DNA of 64,000 nucleotides from Mesonia phycicola (GCF_900141885.1 NZ_FQYY01000003.1:62001-126000); one strand, 5' to 3'. Counted from the first letter of the stretch, positions 7,475 to 16,384 are shown. Notes: generated by a model from the sequence alone, not told the origin. Made by a program: numbers and translations.

Positions 7475-9919
7475 GTGAAAAACACAAAAAAATCTATCAC
7501 CTACAAAGTACTATTTGGGTACATTTTGCTTACCGTATTTGCGGTAATTACTGTTTGGTTTATCTATGGTAAGGTTGAAAGTTTAACGCAATCTAACAAA
7601 ATAGGTAATACCAATAACCAACGTTTAATTTTAATGAGTGAAGCGGTTACTTATTTATATACCGCAGAAGGAATTAGTAGAAACATTATTCAAAATCAAC
7701 GGCCAGAAAAAATTAAAGATTTTAATACACAGCTAGATACTATTTCTGTATTACTGTCTTCTTTAAAAGAAACATACCCAAAAAGCGACTCTACCATTAT
7801 TGATTTAGATAGTATTAATCAATTACTTACCTTAAAAAAACAAAACCTTTTAGAGTTATTAAACCTAAGAAAGAAAAATGGCAGTCAAAATTATTATGAC
7901 AGAGTATTGGGTGAGTTAGAAAAAACCAACTCTATTTTTGAAGATGATAATTATGAAGAAAGATTAAAGGGCTATAAACCACACGTAAGAGCAGTATTGG
8001 TAAAATACTTAGAGTATGCAAAAGAAGATAATGCTAATAGACTAACCCAACAATCTGCAGATTCTCTTATTAATACTATGAAAAATGTATTAAGTAGGTT
8101 AGAGAGTGAAGAGATAGAATACCAAAACTCTGTTATTTCTAAAGAAAATGAATTATTAGAAAACGACAGAAACCTATCTATTCAGCTTAGAAAATTAAGA
8201 TCTCAAATAGAACAAGAAGAGGTTCAAAAATCTGTAGCACAAGTAGCATCTGCACAAAAAACCTTAAATGATACTTCTAACCTAATTATTGTATTAGGTA
8301 TTGCCTGCGTTATAACTATTTTGTTCTTTGTAATATTAATTATTAAAGACACCAATAAAAGCCAGAAATACAGAAGTGAGTTAGAAGAATCTAAAGCATA
8401 TGCAGAGTTATTGCTTAAAAGAAGAGAGCAATTTATGGCCGCTGTCACCCATGATTTAAGATCTCCGTTAACCACCATTACAGGTTATTCTGATTTGCTA
8501 AAAAAAACCATTCTTTCTGAAAAACAACAACATTATTTAGAAAAACTCCAAAAATCTTCTGAATATATTTTACACTTGGTAAACGATTTGCTAGACTTCT
8601 CTAAGTTAGAGTCTGGTAAAATGACCATAGAAAAATTACCATTTACTCCTGCTAACCTGATAAAAGACAGTATAGATGGTATAATCCCATCTGAAGATCC
8701 TAAAAATTTAGAAATAGATTTACAGTTAGAAGAAGCTTTACAACAATCTTATTTATGTGACCCATTTAGAATTCAGCAAATACTAATGAATTTAATTGGT
8801 AATGCGTACAAGTTTACAGAAAAAGGAAAAATCACTATTAAAGGAGAATTAGACACCTCTTCTATTACTACTAATAAATTAAAAATAGTGATTGAAGACT
8901 CTGGTATTGGTATCTCTAAAGAGCAAGAAAAAGTAATTTTTAAAGAGTTCTCTCAGGCCAAATCATCTATAGAAAAAAAATATGGCGGTTCTGGACTTGG
9001 TTTGGCAATTACCAAACAATTGGTTAATTTATTAGATGGTGAAATATACTTAGAAAGTAAACTTGGCATTGGTAGCCGTTTTATTTTATTTATTCCTGTA
9101 GAGAATGCTAAACATATTTCTACCAGCAACCCTAATAAAGAAATTATAATTAATGGTAACACAGAACAAAAAAAGGTTTTTATCTTAGATGATGAGGCTA
9201 CTCAACTTGCTCTTACCAACGAAATTATGAGTCAATCCGGTTTTAACATTACCACTTCTAACCAACCAGAAAATGCTATTAGAGATCTTAAAAAAGATAA
9301 TTATGATTTAATTCTTACAGATATTCAAATGCCTGTTTTAAACGGTTTTGAATTAATTAGAAAAATAAAAAACAACAAAAAATTAAAACATATACCAGTT
9401 ATTGCATTATCTGGAAGAACCGAAATTAGAAGAAAGTTTTATATAGAAAAAGGGTTTGAAACAAATATTATTAAACCATTTCACGCTAATGAGCTTCTTT
9501 TAAAAGTAGCTAAAATTTTAAATCTAGAATACCAAGAAGTATCTTCTAAAACACCTATAGAAACAGAAACCGATATAAAAAAATCTGATTTATATGATTT
9601 ACATGATATTCTCGTTTTTACAGATGGTGATAAAGAATCACTAAGAGTATTATTAAATACATTTATAGAAAGTTCCTCTATCAACCTTGCTAAATTAGAG
9701 AGTGCAAAAGACCAAGAAAACTTAAAAGAAATAGCATTTATAGCTCATAAAATGTTGCCTATGTTTAGACAAATAAAAGCAGAAAGTGTAGTAAATATTA
9801 TAGAGCAGTTAGAGAAACAAAACGAGTTAAAATTAGAAACTATAGAAATAAAAGCTTTAGTTAAAAAAGCAGTTATTAAAACTAATTTGGTATTAACAGA
9901 TTTAAAAGAAAATTTATAA
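7475..9919 (+). CDS. Hybrid sensor histidine kinase with receiver and HPt domains
   Basis: The 814-residue protein starts at GTG. It has a membrane segment at about 12-31, an extracytoplasmic helical sensor region, coiled coil, a second membrane segment at about 268-290, HisKA with His326 (AVTHDLRSP), HATPase_c with N-box NLIGNAYKF (439-447), DSGIGI and GGSGLGL, a receiver with phospho-acceptor Asp616 (LILTDIQMP) and Lys667, and a C-terminal HPt domain with His758 (IAHKM). All phosphorelay residues are present. It overlaps by 6 bp, tail to tail, with a sigma-54 regulator gene. The signal is unknown. Family identity is secure; the partner regulator is inferred from adjacency only. Confidence 0.95.
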   Translation: MKNTKKSITYKVLFGYILLTVFAVITVWFIYGKVESLTQSNKIGNTNNQRLILMSEAVTYLYTAEGISRNIIQNQRPEKIKDFNTQLDTISVLLSSLKETYPKSDSTIIDLDSINQLLTLKKQNLLELLNLRKKNGSQNYYDRVLGELEKTNSIFEDDNYEERLKGYKPHVRAVLVKYLEYAKEDNANRLTQQSADSLINTMKNVLSRLESEEIEYQNSVISKENELLENDRNLSIQLRKLRSQIEQEEVQKSVAQVASAQKTLNDTSNLIIVLGIACVITILFFVILIIKDTNKSQKYRSELEESKAYAELLLKRREQFMAAVTHDLRSPLTTITGYSDLLKKTILSEKQQHYLEKLQKSSEYILHLVNDLLDFSKLESGKMTIEKLPFTPANLIKDSIDGIIPSEDPKNLEIDLQLEEALQQSYLCDPFRIQQILMNLIGNAYKFTEKGKITIKGELDTSSITTNKLKIVIEDSGIGISKEQEKVIFKEFSQAKSSIEKKYGGSGLGLAITKQLVNLLDGEIYLESKLGIGSRFILFIPVENAKHISTSNPNKEIIINGNTEQKKVFILDDEATQLALTNEIMSQSGFNITTSNQPENAIRDLKKDNYDLILTDIQMPVLNGFELIRKIKNNKKLKHIPVIALSGRTEIRRKFYIEKGFETNIIKPFHANELLLKVAKILNLEYQEVSSKTPIETETDIKKSDLYDLHDILVFTDGDKESLRVLLNTFIESSSINLAKLESAKDQENLKEIAFIAHKMLPMFRQIKAESVVNIIEQLEKQNELKLETIEIKALVKKAVIKTNLVLTDLKENL

Positions 9920-11272
9920 TTTAATATCGTATTGCTTCAATTTATTGTAAAGTGTTTTTCTATCTATATTTAATAAACGAGCTGCCTTACTTTTATTTCC
10001 ATTAGCTTCTTCTAAGGCGTCTAAAATTAACTCTTGTTCATTTTTATTTTTAAACAAACCGTAGTTGCTTTTTTCTTCTGGTTTATCGGTATGCATTTGC
10101 ATAGGTAACTCTTCTGTATGTATTAACTTATCTTGAGTAAGTAAGACAGAGCGCTTAATTATATTTTGCATTTCTCTTAAATTACCTGGCCAAGAATAGC
10201 TTTGAAACAGCTCTAAAGCATCATCAGAAAAACCTACTACTTCTTTCTCAAGCTCATTATTTGCTTTCTCTAAAAAGTAATTAGCAAATAACATTAAATC
10301 TTCTTTTCGCTTTTTAAGAGCAGGCACTTGTATACTAAACTCATTAAGCCTGTGAAAAAGGTCTTCTCTAAAATCTCCTTCTTCTACTGCCTTTTTCAAA
10401 TCTTCATTGGTTGCAGCAATAACTCTAATATCTACTTTAATTTCTTCGTTACTACCCACAGGTTTAATCTTACGTTCTTGTAAAGCTCTTAGCAATTGTA
10501 CTTGTAACTCGTAATTTAGGTTTCCTATTTCATCTAAAAACAAAGTACCACCGTTAGCAGCTTCAAAGTGACCTGTTTTATCATTTACCGCTCCAGTAAA
10601 AGAACCTTTTATATGCCCAAAAAACTCACTAGAAGCAATTTCTTTAGGTATAGCACCACAATCTACAGCTATAAAAGGCTTACCAACTCTTTTACTTTGA
10701 TCGTGTATATTTTTAGCTACATACTCTTTACCCGTACCGCTATCGCCTATAATTAAAACAGACATATTGGTTGGCGCTACTAATTTTATATAATCATTTA
10801 ATTTTTTAGAAGCATCACTTACTCCTGCAACATAACTAGAAACTGTAGTAGATTCACTTACTTTATTAGAAGACTTAGTAGAAACTGTTTTAGGTTTTTC
10901 TGAAATTTCTTTTGCAGACTCTAATGCTTTCTGAATTATTTGAAGCATTTTTTCTGGGTTAATTGGTTTTGAAATATAATCAAAAGCTCCCGTTTTTATA
11001 GCATTTACAGCTAAATCTACCTCTGCATACCCCGTCATTAAAATGACTTTTACCTCTGGGTTATTTTCTGTTACACTCTTTAAAATTTCATTACCATCTT
11101 TATCTGGCAGCCTAACATCTGTGAGTACAATTTGAAAATTATTATTCTTTATTTTAGATAACGCATCATTCCCTGAGTGAGAGATCATCACATCAAATCC
11201 TTTTTTCTTTAAAAAGGTTTCTAGCATTTGGCAAAAAGCCACATCATCTTCAACAATTAGAATTTTAGCCAT
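9914..11272 (-). CDS. Sigma-54-dependent response regulator, NtrC family
   Basis: The 452-residue protein has a receiver domain (Asp52 in LTDVRLPDKDG, Lys102), an AAA+ domain with Walker A GDSGTGKE (176-183), the sigma-54 contact loop GSFTGA (223-228; the usual GAFTGA with Ser in place of Ala), Walker B GGTLFLDEIGN, and a C-terminal Fis-type helix-turn-helix (ANGNKSKAARLLNIDRKTLY). It activates transcription from sigma-54 promoters after phosphorylation. The gene converges with and overlaps the hybrid kinase gene by 6 bp. Its targets cannot be read from the window. Confidence 0.96.
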   Translation of the reverse strand: MAKILIVEDDVAFCQMLETFLKKKGFDVMISHSGNDALSKIKNNNFQIVLTDVRLPDKDGNEILKSVTENNPEVKVILMTGYAEVDLAVNAIKTGAFDYISKPINPEKMLQIIQKALESAKEISEKPKTVSTKSSNKVSESTTVSSYVAGVSDASKKLNDYIKLVAPTNMSVLIIGDSGTGKEYVAKNIHDQSKRVGKPFIAVDCGAIPKEIASSEFFGHIKGSFTGAVNDKTGHFEAANGGTLFLDEIGNLNYELQVQLLRALQERKIKPVGSNEEIKVDIRVIAATNEDLKKAVEEGDFREDLFHRLNEFSIQVPALKKRKEDLMLFANYFLEKANNELEKEVVGFSDDALELFQSYSWPGNLREMQNIIKRSVLLTQDKLIHTEELPMQMHTDKPEEKSNYGLFKNKNEQELILDALEEANGNKSKAARLLNIDRKTLYNKLKQYDIKL

Positions 11273-11337
11273 AAATAAAGATCTACTTAATTACACAAAA
11301 TTATAAAATATGATGAGCTGTGGTGCAAAAAAATCAT

Positions 11338-11371
11338 AAAAAAAGAGGCCTATTACAGACCTCTTTTTAAA
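11338..11371. terminator. Hairpin with A/T flanks upstream of the regulator gene
   Basis: AAAAAGAGG and CCTCTTTTT form a 9-bp stem around an 11-base loop, with A-rich sequence to the left and T-rich to the right. It lies upstream of the NtrC-type gene, so it would terminate transcription arriving from either side. Its left arm can alternatively pair with bases near 11590. Confidence 0.6.
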
Positions 11372-11600
11372 ATGCAGTAAAATTACTATAAAGGGTAACC
11401 TTAGACTGGTTAAGAACAAACGTTTAGTTATAGTACAAAACAAAATATTAAAAAATCACGCTTAACTACCTGAAATTGTACTATAAAAATATCTGGTTAC
11501 CCCTGTAAAAAACTACTCAACTCTACTCAACTTATACGACTAGAATTTTACTGCAATTTTACCTTTAGTAAACGCCAATTAACTAAAGGCCTCTCATTTA
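11372..11600. other. Non-coding stretch with nested inverted repeats
   Basis: No coding frame is visible here. Four inverted-repeat pairs are arranged one inside another: agaggcct 11344-11351 with 11587-11594, gcagtaaaatt 11374-11384 with 11544-11554, gggtaacc 11393-11400 with 11495-11502, and an 11-base pair 11428-11438 with 11476-11486. A perfect tandem 10-mer (ctactcaact, 11513-11532) and a local 8-bp hairpin (11562-11569 with 11582-11589) also lie here. The nesting suggests a folded RNA or the remains of a palindromic element; I cannot assign a family. Confidence 0.55.
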
Positions 11601-11611
11601 TGGATAAAGAT

Positions 11612-11917
11612 TTATTTGGTTGGTTTAATCCACTCCCCTTCAGAATTTGTAAAAACAGTTCTAGAAGATGATTCTGAGCTTTTTATTTCTAATTTATATT
11701 CTTTATAACTATTAATATAAGCGTTTACTATAATTGCTTTAAAATCATTTTTAACAGCATTTATTACTGATGGCGGTACTTCTTGTAACTCTATTTTTTT
11801 AAATGAGCTAGTTGTTTTTTGCAACTTAACTTTTTTAGAAAAATTATTTTGAGCTATAGTTTTACTATTAACAACCATACCACATATAAACACAACTAAC
11901 ATTACTATCTTTTTCAT
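11612..11917 (-). CDS. Small secreted PepSY-like protein
   Basis: The 101-residue product has a signal peptide (MKKIVMLVVFICGMVVNSKT, cleavage near IAQ). The mature part (VPPSVINAVKNDFKA, then YKLEIKSS, ending EGEWIK) follows the pattern of small periplasmic PepSY-like proteins common in flavobacteria, with an amphipathic helix and a short beta-sheet. No catalytic residues are apparent. It sits alone between a structured non-coding region and arfB. The role is unknown; the family assignment is by pattern resemblance. Confidence 0.6.
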   Translation of the reverse strand: MKKIVMLVVFICGMVVNSKTIAQNNFSKKVKLQKTTSSFKKIELQEVPPSVINAVKNDFKAIIVNAYINSYKEYKLEIKSSESSSRTVFTNSEGEWIKPTK

Positions 11918-12063
11918 AATTAGAATATTAATTATAAATAAGTATATAGAAATATCTATGCCATTAATTTATATGTAGATGAAAAATCTTCAATACACTG
12001 GATATAAAGAAGTTTACAGACAATAAAGAGAAGAAAACAAAAATTAATAACTGTAGAAAACAA

Positions 12064-12092
12064 AAAAATCTACAGGTATACTGTAGATTTTC
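12064..12092 (-). terminator. Intrinsic terminator after arfB
   Basis: A 10-bp stem (aaatctacag 12066-12075, ctgtagattt 12081-12090) is followed on the minus strand by a T-run, 20 bp past the arfB stop codon. Confidence 0.75.
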
Positions 12093-12112
12093 AACACACT
12101 TTAATGAGCTTG

Positions 12113-12520
12113 TTATTGTAAGGGATTTCTTCTATTTAATTTTTTATCTGATTGTATTTTCTTTTGTTTCAACCTTTTTAGCTTAGATAATTTAGAGGGC
12201 TTTGTTTTTTTTCTTGGTTTTTGTACAATTAAGGCATCTTCTAAAATTTTAATAAATCGCTTTATTAGTAGTTCTTTATTTTTATGTTGGCTACGAGTGT
12301 GATCTGCACTTATTTGAAGTACGTTTTCTTTAGTCAGCCTATTTTTTAGTTTAAATGCTAAACGTTCTTTTTGCTCTTCAGAAAAAATATTTGAGTTAAT
12401 TAAACTCCAATCTAAAACTACTTTAGTACTGGTTTTATTAGCATGTTGCCCTCCTGGTCCAGAACTTAAAACAGCTTTAAATTCTACTTCTTGAAGTAGC
12501 TCATCTACATTATTAATCAT
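12113..12520 (-). CDS. arfB: Ribosome rescue factor ArfB (peptidyl-tRNA hydrolase)
   Basis: The 135-residue protein carries the class I release factor catalytic GGQ within SGPGGQHANKTSTKV, but has no codon-recognition domain, and ends in a long basic tail (KPRKKTKPSKLSKLKRLKQK). This architecture is that of ArfB/YaeJ, whose tail enters the empty mRNA channel of stalled ribosomes while GGQ releases the nascent chain. Its start overlaps the DUF4301 stop by 1 bp, so the two are probably cotranscribed. Size and motifs fit well. Confidence 0.93.
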   Translation of the reverse strand: MINNVDELLQEVEFKAVLSSGPGGQHANKTSTKVVLDWSLINSNIFSEEQKERLAFKLKNRLTKENVLQISADHTRSQHKNKELLIKRFIKILEDALIVQKPRKKTKPSKLSKLKRLKQKKIQSDKKLNRRNPLQ

Positions 12521-14049
12521 TACACTTGGTGATTTTCATTTAGCAAGTCTACCACATTTTTAACAGGGTTAAATGTGATTACTGGTACCTCTACAAAAAT
12601 AGTGTTCCAATAAGCCATAGCACCGTTCCACAAACCAGGTAATTCTAAAGCTTTTACATTTCTACCAAATTTAGATTTTTTGGTAATAAAGCCTTTTTTA
12701 GGATTTACATAATCTTTAAGATTAAACTTCTCTCCCTTATAATTTTTAACGCTACAAACTAAATCTACGGGATTAAAATGTGTGGCGTTCTGTACAATTT
12801 CTTGTTGTTGAGGGTCTTCATTATCCATTTGTGCCCCTTCTACAATTTGTAATGAAATATTACCTTCTCCGTCTTTCACCCAAAAAGGACCTCCACCAGG
12901 GGCTCCTTGATTTTCTACCATACCACAAATACGAATAGGCCTATTTAGTACAGATCTTACTTCTTCTTCATTAGTTAAAGTGGTTTTTACACTTAGCTTT
13001 TCATCTAACAAATTATTAGCTGCACGTAGAATGTGCTCGTTAAAACCGTCTTTATCAATTCTATTTAAAATTTCAAAGATTCGTTCTTGCACGTTTATTA
13101 GCTCTCCTGCTAAAGCTTTTTTATATCTAGCTACGGTATCTAAATGCTCTTGTTTAATAACATTATCTATGTTTTTAATAAATATAATGTCTGCATTAAT
13201 ATCATTTAAATTTTCAATTAAAGCACCGTGACCTCCTGGTCTAAATAAAATTTTCCCTTCGTTGTCTCTAAATGGGTTATTATCAAAATCTACAGCAATA
13301 GTATCTGTAGATTTTTTCTGAAAAGAATAATCTACTTCAAAACAAACACCTGTTGTTTTTTCTACGCGGTCTTTAATTGATGCAAAAGTTTCTTTAAATT
13401 TATTTAAATGATCTTCTGTAACTGTAAAATGTAATCTTGCTTTGCCATTTACACTTGCGTATTTAGCTGCCTCTACTAAATGCTCTTCAAAAGCGGTTGC
13501 ATAATTAGTGTTGTAATTATGAAAAGGCACTAAGCCTTTTGGTAAATTAGAGTAATTAAGACCTTCTTCTTTTAATAGGGTTTTTACAAAAATGTAATGC
13601 TGCTCATCTATAGATAATTCTTTATAATTATTTACAGATTTTTCTATTTCTTGCATTACTTCTTCATAAAAAGCAAAGTTTTTATACCCTTTGAAAAAGC
13701 CTTTAAGCACTTCAGATTTTTCTTTAGCTAAAAACTCTTCTACAGATTGTTGTTCTGGATTGTATTTTGCTAAAAACTGATGCAATGCTTTAAACATTCT
13801 AGTAGCAGCACCACTAGCAGGCACAAACTTTATTACATCTACTTTAGAATCTTCATATTTTCTAAAAAACAATTCAACCTCTTCTTCGCTAAAAGATTGT
13901 ATCCCACAATTAATGTTAGCTGCACTTACCAATTCTACTTTAGGTATACCTTCTTTAAAAGTTTTTAATTGTTCTCTTACAGTATCTAAATTTAATTGAT
14001 GCTTTTCTATTTGAGTAATATCTTCTTTACTTAAATCTATATCTAACAT
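12520..14049 (-). CDS. DUF4301 family protein
   Basis: A 509-residue cytoplasmic protein of the Bacteroidota DUF4301 family. Near residues 75-87 it has VPASGAATRMFK, which recalls the G-x-G-T-R signature of nucleotidyltransferases, and a later FRPGGHGALIENLNDINAD stretch with KNIDNV is also characteristic. This suggests a sugar-nucleotide or related transferase fold, but that is inference from motifs. No signal peptide or membrane segment. It overlaps arfB by 1 bp. The biochemical role is not known to me. Confidence 0.8.
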   Translation of the reverse strand: MLDIDLSKEDITQIEKHQLNLDTVREQLKTFKEGIPKVELVSAANINCGIQSFSEEEVELFFRKYEDSKVDVIKFVPASGAATRMFKALHQFLAKYNPEQQSVEEFLAKEKSEVLKGFFKGYKNFAFYEEVMQEIEKSVNNYKELSIDEQHYIFVKTLLKEEGLNYSNLPKGLVPFHNYNTNYATAFEEHLVEAAKYASVNGKARLHFTVTEDHLNKFKETFASIKDRVEKTTGVCFEVDYSFQKKSTDTIAVDFDNNPFRDNEGKILFRPGGHGALIENLNDINADIIFIKNIDNVIKQEHLDTVARYKKALAGELINVQERIFEILNRIDKDGFNEHILRAANNLLDEKLSVKTTLTNEEEVRSVLNRPIRICGMVENQGAPGGGPFWVKDGEGNISLQIVEGAQMDNEDPQQQEIVQNATHFNPVDLVCSVKNYKGEKFNLKDYVNPKKGFITKKSKFGRNVKALELPGLWNGAMAYWNTIFVEVPVITFNPVKNVVDLLNENHQV

Positions 14050-14313
14050 TATTGATTGAGTTATTTGCTTGATTTGTACTATTAATAAAGTGCTTTAAAC
14101 TTTAGCTTTTGCCTTACCATCACCCTGCTAAAATTTTAAAGCTAATTAACATAAAATATAAATATTATCTCATACCCTATGTTAATTTGTATTTTTTTAC
14201 TTATAAAAATTTAAAAATACAATTTACTTAAAAATCTAAATTGCATTTACCAAAAGATTAATAAACAGATGTGTATTTTTTACATTTTTTTTAGAACTTA
14301 ATTGTATATAAAA

Positions 14314-14949
14314 CTAAGTTATATCTTCTATGGGTTGATTAAGTAGTTTTTTCCACGCTAAATAACCATAAATTGCTAAAATAGTCATTACTAAATATAA
14401 AATAGCGCTAAACATTAATCCTTTGTAAAAGTAAAGCGGTACAGATATAATATCTCCTACAATCCATAACAACCAATTTTCTATTTTCTTTTTTGCCATA
14501 AGCCACATACCTACAAAAAAGATAGCAGTTGTTAATATATCTGTATAAGAATACCAAGCTTGCCATTTATTAAATAATTCATACACTAATATTATACTTA
14601 CTAATGTGGCAATAAAAATTATAACACAGGTTTTTTTCTCAGATATGGTAGTTTTTGTAATTGGGGTAAGATGTTCTCCATCCGTTTTAAGAGTCCATAC
14701 ATACCAACCATATATACTCATAGAAAAGTAATAAACATTAATAAGCATATCTCCCAATAATCCATAATGAGTGAGTATGTACACAAAAAGTAATGTGCTT
14801 ATCATCCCCGTTGGATATACCCAAATTTTATTCATTTTTGAAAAAACAACGCTTAGTACTCCAAAAATTACCCCTATAAACTCTAATACAATTAAATGAG
14901 TAGGAGTACCTTCATATTGAGCAAATAGCCAGTCTATAATTTCATTCAT
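14314..14949 (-). CDS. pnuC: PnuC-family nicotinamide riboside (vitamin) transporter
   Basis: The 211-residue protein is almost entirely membrane segments (about seven) and carries the PnuC pattern FIGVIFGVLSVVFSKMNKIW, then GMISTLLFVYI, NVYYFSMSIYGWYVW and a C-terminal LLWIVGDIISVPLYFYKG with the conserved W and Y residues. PnuC proteins bring in nicotinamide riboside by facilitated diffusion, trapped by phosphorylation inside; PnuT relatives carry thiamin. No riboswitch is seen before this gene. It follows the GGGP synthase gene in the same direction 33 bp later. Confidence 0.9.
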   Translation of the reverse strand: MNEIIDWLFAQYEGTPTHLIVLEFIGVIFGVLSVVFSKMNKIWVYPTGMISTLLFVYILTHYGLLGDMLINVYYFSMSIYGWYVWTLKTDGEHLTPITKTTISEKKTCVIIFIATLVSIILVYELFNKWQAWYSYTDILTTAIFFVGMWLMAKKKIENWLLWIVGDIISVPLYFYKGLMFSAILYLVMTILAIYGYLAWKKLLNQPIEDIT

Positions 14950-14982
14950 AATTAAAATATTATCTGTAAGTAATATAGGGTT

Positions 14983-15720
14983 TTATTTTATTGCAATTAT
15001 TTCTTCTGAACTAGTATTAAGAAAGCTAGGGTTATTTTCAAAAGCTGTCCCTATTACTACCATAGTAGCTCCTGCTTGGTAAGCTTCATCTATTGCTTTT
15101 TTAGATCTAATGCCGCCTCCCACTATTATAGGTATAGAAACTTCTTTTTTTACTGCAGAAATTATTTTTGGAGAAACTCTATTTTTTGCGCCACTTCCTG
15201 CTTCTAGGTATAAAAGTTGTTTTCCAGAATATTCTCCTGCTAAAGCGGTATTTACTATTTCTTGAATATTATTTTGACTTATAGGTAAAGTTTTACTTAC
15301 TCGTTGCACAGAGGTTTCTTTACCTCCATCTATCAATAGATATGCTGTAGGAATAATTTCTAATGAAGTAGTTTTGAGTATTTCTATAGATTTTACTTGT
15401 TGCTCTATTAAAAACTCTGGATTTCTACCCGAAAGTAAAGACAAAAATAAAAGTGCATCTGCTTTATTAGTAATCTGCGTAAAATCACCAGGAAAAATTA
15501 TTATAGGTAGAGTAGTATTCTTTTTTAAAAGGTTTACTAATTGCTCGGTTAAGTTTTCTTTCACTGTACTACCGCCTACTAATAAATGAGAGGTGTTTTT
15601 TGGCAGCTTGCTTATCAAGACATCTATTTCAGAAAAATTTACCTTATCGGGATCTATTAAAATAGCCAACAACTTGGTAGAGGTTTTTATATGCTGCAGT
15701 AAATTAGTTTTTCTTTTCAT
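14983..15720 (-). CDS. Geranylgeranylglyceryl phosphate synthase family protein
   Basis: The 245-residue TIM-barrel protein starts its first strand with AILIDPDKV, followed by LLVGGST, the LSLLSGRNPEFLIEQQ region, AYLLIDGGKETSVQRV, LYLEAGSGAKNRVSP and the phosphate-binding IIVGGGIRSKKA and ATMVVIGTAFE. These are hallmarks of the GGGPS/PcrB family. It joins a polyprenyl diphosphate to sn-glycerol-1-phosphate, a reaction best known from archaeal lipids; Bacteroidota homologues form their own group. It lies 3 bp after the phosphopantetheinyl transferase stop codon, so the two are likely one transcript. The product lipid in this organism is not deducible here. Confidence 0.92.
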   Translation of the reverse strand: MKRKTNLLQHIKTSTKLLAILIDPDKVNFSEIDVLISKLPKNTSHLLVGGSTVKENLTEQLVNLLKKNTTLPIIIFPGDFTQITNKADALLFLSLLSGRNPEFLIEQQVKSIEILKTTSLEIIPTAYLLIDGGKETSVQRVSKTLPISQNNIQEIVNTALAGEYSGKQLLYLEAGSGAKNRVSPKIISAVKKEVSIPIIVGGGIRSKKAIDEAYQAGATMVVIGTAFENNPSFLNTSSEEIIAIK

Positions 15721-15723
15721 TAT

Positions 15724-16356
15724 TTATTCTGCTAAAAGCGTATAGACACACGTAAAACCTTCAAACTCTAAATAGTTTAATTTAAAATTAGTTTGCTCTC
15801 CTTGATAATTTAAACGAGCAGATAACTCTTCTTCATCAAAAGAAAAATCTTCTACATATATATGGTGTAAAAACAACAAACCAGGTATACCCACTAATTT
15901 GTAAATACCTTCTTTTGCTCCCCACACAATTGTTAACTTTCTAATAATTGCTTCTTCATTAGCCAAGGTGTGGTATTCTTCTAAAGGAGTAAACTTATTA
16001 GCTATTTTTAAAATTTTATCTCTTTGTTTTTCTATATCAATACCTATGGGTTTATTGCTCACTATAATCCCTGAAAACTCAAAAGAATGTGTAATAGAAA
16101 TATATTTCCCGTCGTTTAAATGTGGTTTTCCTTTTTCGTCATAAAATAAATCAAAGTCTGTATAACCAGCTTCTGCCAACAAATGTCTAATACTCATAAA
16201 ACCACGTTTATGAATTTCAGATTTCATTCCGTCTACTCGTTTTTGGCAGTGATCTGTTAGTTTTACATCTTTAGATAACCACTCAAACGACTCTTCAATC
16301 TTCCAAATGAAGACTTTAGTAAGTTCATCAACTGTTATAGTTTTATAAAGAGCCAT
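15724..16356 (-). CDS. 4'-phosphopantetheinyl transferase superfamily protein
   Basis: The 210-residue protein has the Sfp/AcpS-type signature: ISITHSF for the coenzyme A site, IGIDIEK with the Mg2+-binding Asp and Glu, and LTIVWGAKEGIYK with the catalytic WxxKE. It transfers 4'-phosphopantetheine from coenzyme A to carrier protein serines. It is divergent to ahcY with a short shared spacer and cotranscribed with the GGGP synthase gene. No polyketide or peptide synthetase genes are in the window, so fatty-acid ACP is the simplest substrate. Confidence 0.92.
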   Translation of the reverse strand: MALYKTITVDELTKVFIWKIEESFEWLSKDVKLTDHCQKRVDGMKSEIHKRGFMSIRHLLAEAGYTDFDLFYDEKGKPHLNDGKYISITHSFEFSGIIVSNKPIGIDIEKQRDKILKIANKFTPLEEYHTLANEEAIIRKLTIVWGAKEGIYKLVGIPGLLFLHHIYVEDFSFDEEELSARLNYQGEQTNFKLNYLEFEGFTCVYTLLAE

Positions 16357-16376
16357 AAAATTTATTAGATATTATG

Positions 16377-16384
16377 TATTTTTG
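16377..16384 (+). promoter_or_regulatory. Probable -7 promoter element of ahcY
   Basis: TATTTTTG matches the TAnnTTTG element 35 bp before the ahcY ATG. No clear -33 TTTG is seen. Confidence 0.5.

Noticed and set aside
7354-7572. 72-residue plus-strand frame over the riboswitch region
   Set aside because: It overlaps the TPP aptamer (antisense) and the kinase start in another frame and has no protein-like pattern.
11513-11532. CRISPR-like repeat
   Set aside because: Only two adjacent 10-mers without spacers; it is a tandem duplication.
12980-13231. 83-residue frame opposite DUF4301
   Set aside because: Antisense shadow of the DUF4301 coding sequence, with no start context or domain.
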